Below, piece by piece: positions 63,347 through 64,000 of a stretch of 64,000 nt of DNA (the first letter of the stretch is position 1; the number at the start of each line of letters is the position of its first letter). Below the pieces are notes generated by a model. It made no database searches and was not told where the DNA came from. It was given only the letters and a program-made list of their open reading frames with translations. The DNA lies in contig NC_059471.1 in the NCBI RefSeq assembly GCF_018139145.2, positions 209,765,494-209,829,493 of the forward strand, given 5' to 3'. This DNA comes from Gymnogyps californianus. Its lineage: Eukaryota > Chordata > Aves > Accipitriformes > Cathartidae. A program made the translations under genes and the position numbers.

Positions 63347-63546
63347 GCCTTCCACCCCTTCTCCGCGGCGGCGGAAAAGTGCTCCAGCGGCCAGCGGAGC
63401 GGCGCAAAGTGGCGGGGGCCCCGCGGGAGCTGGCTGGTACCTGCCGGGGAGCCGGAGCGGCGGCGAGGTGCGGGGTGAGGCCGGTGCGGGGCCGGGGCCG
63501 GTGGCCGGGTTTTTGGAGGCGTTGCGAGCGAGGCGGGCTCCTCCCC

Positions 63547-63567
63547 GGCGGCGGCGGCGGCGGCGGA
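63547..63567. repeat. CGG triplet repeat
   Basis: About seven CGG/GGC triplets in a row inside the CpG island, a common feature of vertebrate 5' UTRs and promoters. Confidence 0.9.
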
Positions 63568-63688
63568 GGGTCTCTCTCCTTCTGCGCGGAGTGTCAGACT
63601 TTCCCCTGGCTTCCCTTCCTCCATCCCCGCCACCCCTTTCCACTCCCTCGCACGCACATGCACACCCCCTCCAGCAAATGGGCTGCTT

Positions 63689-63689
<1 letters not shown>

Positions 63690-63730
<41 letters not shown>
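63690..63730. repeat. GT microsatellite
   Basis: About 20 GT units on the plus strand, one interrupted by a C (tgtgcgtgtg) near the left end. It is flanked by looser CA/GT-rich DNA to about 63870. It lies at the outer edge of the CpG island, probably just upstream of the promoter on the minus strand. Confidence 0.95.
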
Positions 63731-63732
<2 letters not shown>

Positions 63733-64000
63733 CCAGCTCAGACACACACCCACTGCTACTGCTCCCGCCGCAGGTCACAGCCCCGGCCACCAGGAAAACA
63801 TTAGCTCCGTGAAAAGTAGCGGAGGGCACACACAAACACACGAGCACACGCACAGATTGTGGCAGCAATATGCCCACCCTGCTGAGACCGGGCACCAAGG
63901 GACCCTGCGCTCGTGTACTTTCCACTGGACCACAGATCTCTCCCGCGCTGCCGGATCACACGTCTGCGAGTTCGCACAGGGGCATCCCAGCCTAATATTG
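63731..64000. other. Upstream flank of the CpG island
   Basis: Moderately GC-rich, CA-rich sequence to the right edge. It may be 5' flanking DNA or part of an alternative SEMA3D first exon. No motif allows a decision. Minus-strand frames reaching into it (to 63925) pass through the microsatellite and are not considered coding. Confidence 0.4.

Larger units (their letters stand above)
63170..63620 (-). promoter_or_regulatory. SEMA3D: CpG island, probable SEMA3D promoter and exon 1
   Basis: The only strong CpG island in the window: G+C is very high and CpG dinucleotides are dense (gcggcggaaaagtgctccag, ccgggcgccggcacccgctc), in sharp contrast with the AT-rich DNA on the left. No TATA box is evident, as is usual for CpG-island promoters. 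It lies about 44 kb upstream of the first SEMA3D coding exon, which needs an upstream non-coding exon. Candidate minus-strand donors include CGGCAG/GTACCA (exon end 63441) and GTGAGG motifs at 63191 and 63183. Long open frames here on both strands reflect composition. The link to SEMA3D is inferred from position; a divergent transcript could also start here. Confidence 0.6.

Noticed and set aside
63073..63925. Long ORFs (up to 245 codons) on both strands of the CpG island
   Set aside because: They overlap in several frames, run through the GT microsatellite and CGG repeat, and consist of Pro/Arg/Gly/Ala-rich sequence, which is expected where stop codons are rare in GC-rich DNA.

Overview
This is a 64 kb piece of a bird chromosome, probably from Neoaves. 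It is AT-rich and almost entirely non-coding. Three things point to a bird: two CR1 LINE fragments of avian type, a solo retroviral LTR of a kind I know from neoavian genomes, and several very old, decayed amniote repeats (MIR-like SINEs, palindromic and TIR-type DNA transposons). Nothing looks prokaryotic or plasmid-like.

I recognise one protein-coding gene with confidence: SEMA3D (semaphorin 3D), on the minus strand. Its first coding exon lies at 18626-18816. It holds 76 nt of 5' UTR and 38 codons that include the signal peptide, and it has clean splice sites on both sides. The next coding exon, the start of the sema domain, was not found between 1 and 18625, so intron 2 runs off the left edge. 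To the right is about 44 kb of intron 1. At 63170-63620 there is a strong CpG island that I infer to be the SEMA3D promoter and non-coding exon 1. The window would then be: upstream flank and promoter (right end), intron 1, coding exon 1, and part of intron 2 (left end).

Layout by coordinate: 585-1618 CR1 (minus) carrying an odd internal patch; 8410-9261 an unexplained frame of 284 codons with one internal stop (minus); 14224-14630 CR1 (plus); 18626-18816 the SEMA3D exon; 19560-19745 MIR-like; 21930-22320 a block with CRE-like, CCAAT, TATA and polyA signals (plus), either a decayed LTR or a cryptic promoter; 25844-26438 solo LTR (minus) with a 5 bp target duplication; 27960-28070 MIR-like; 32915-33215 old amniote repeat; 37650-38180 a GC-richer island I cannot assign; 44225 and 47995 two copies of one old repeat family; 49590-51489 a dense nest of fossil transposons, including a palindromic element inserted into a MIR; 59560-59760 MIR-like; 63170-64000 CpG island, G-quadruplex-prone tract, CGG and GT microsatellites.

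I did not find a clearly new biological system. The items most worth a second look are the near-open frame at 8410-9261, the promoter/LTR-like block at 21930-22320, the island at 37650-38180, and the apparent shift of the SEMA3D start codon relative to mammals. All repeat-family names are from memory and not from a search.
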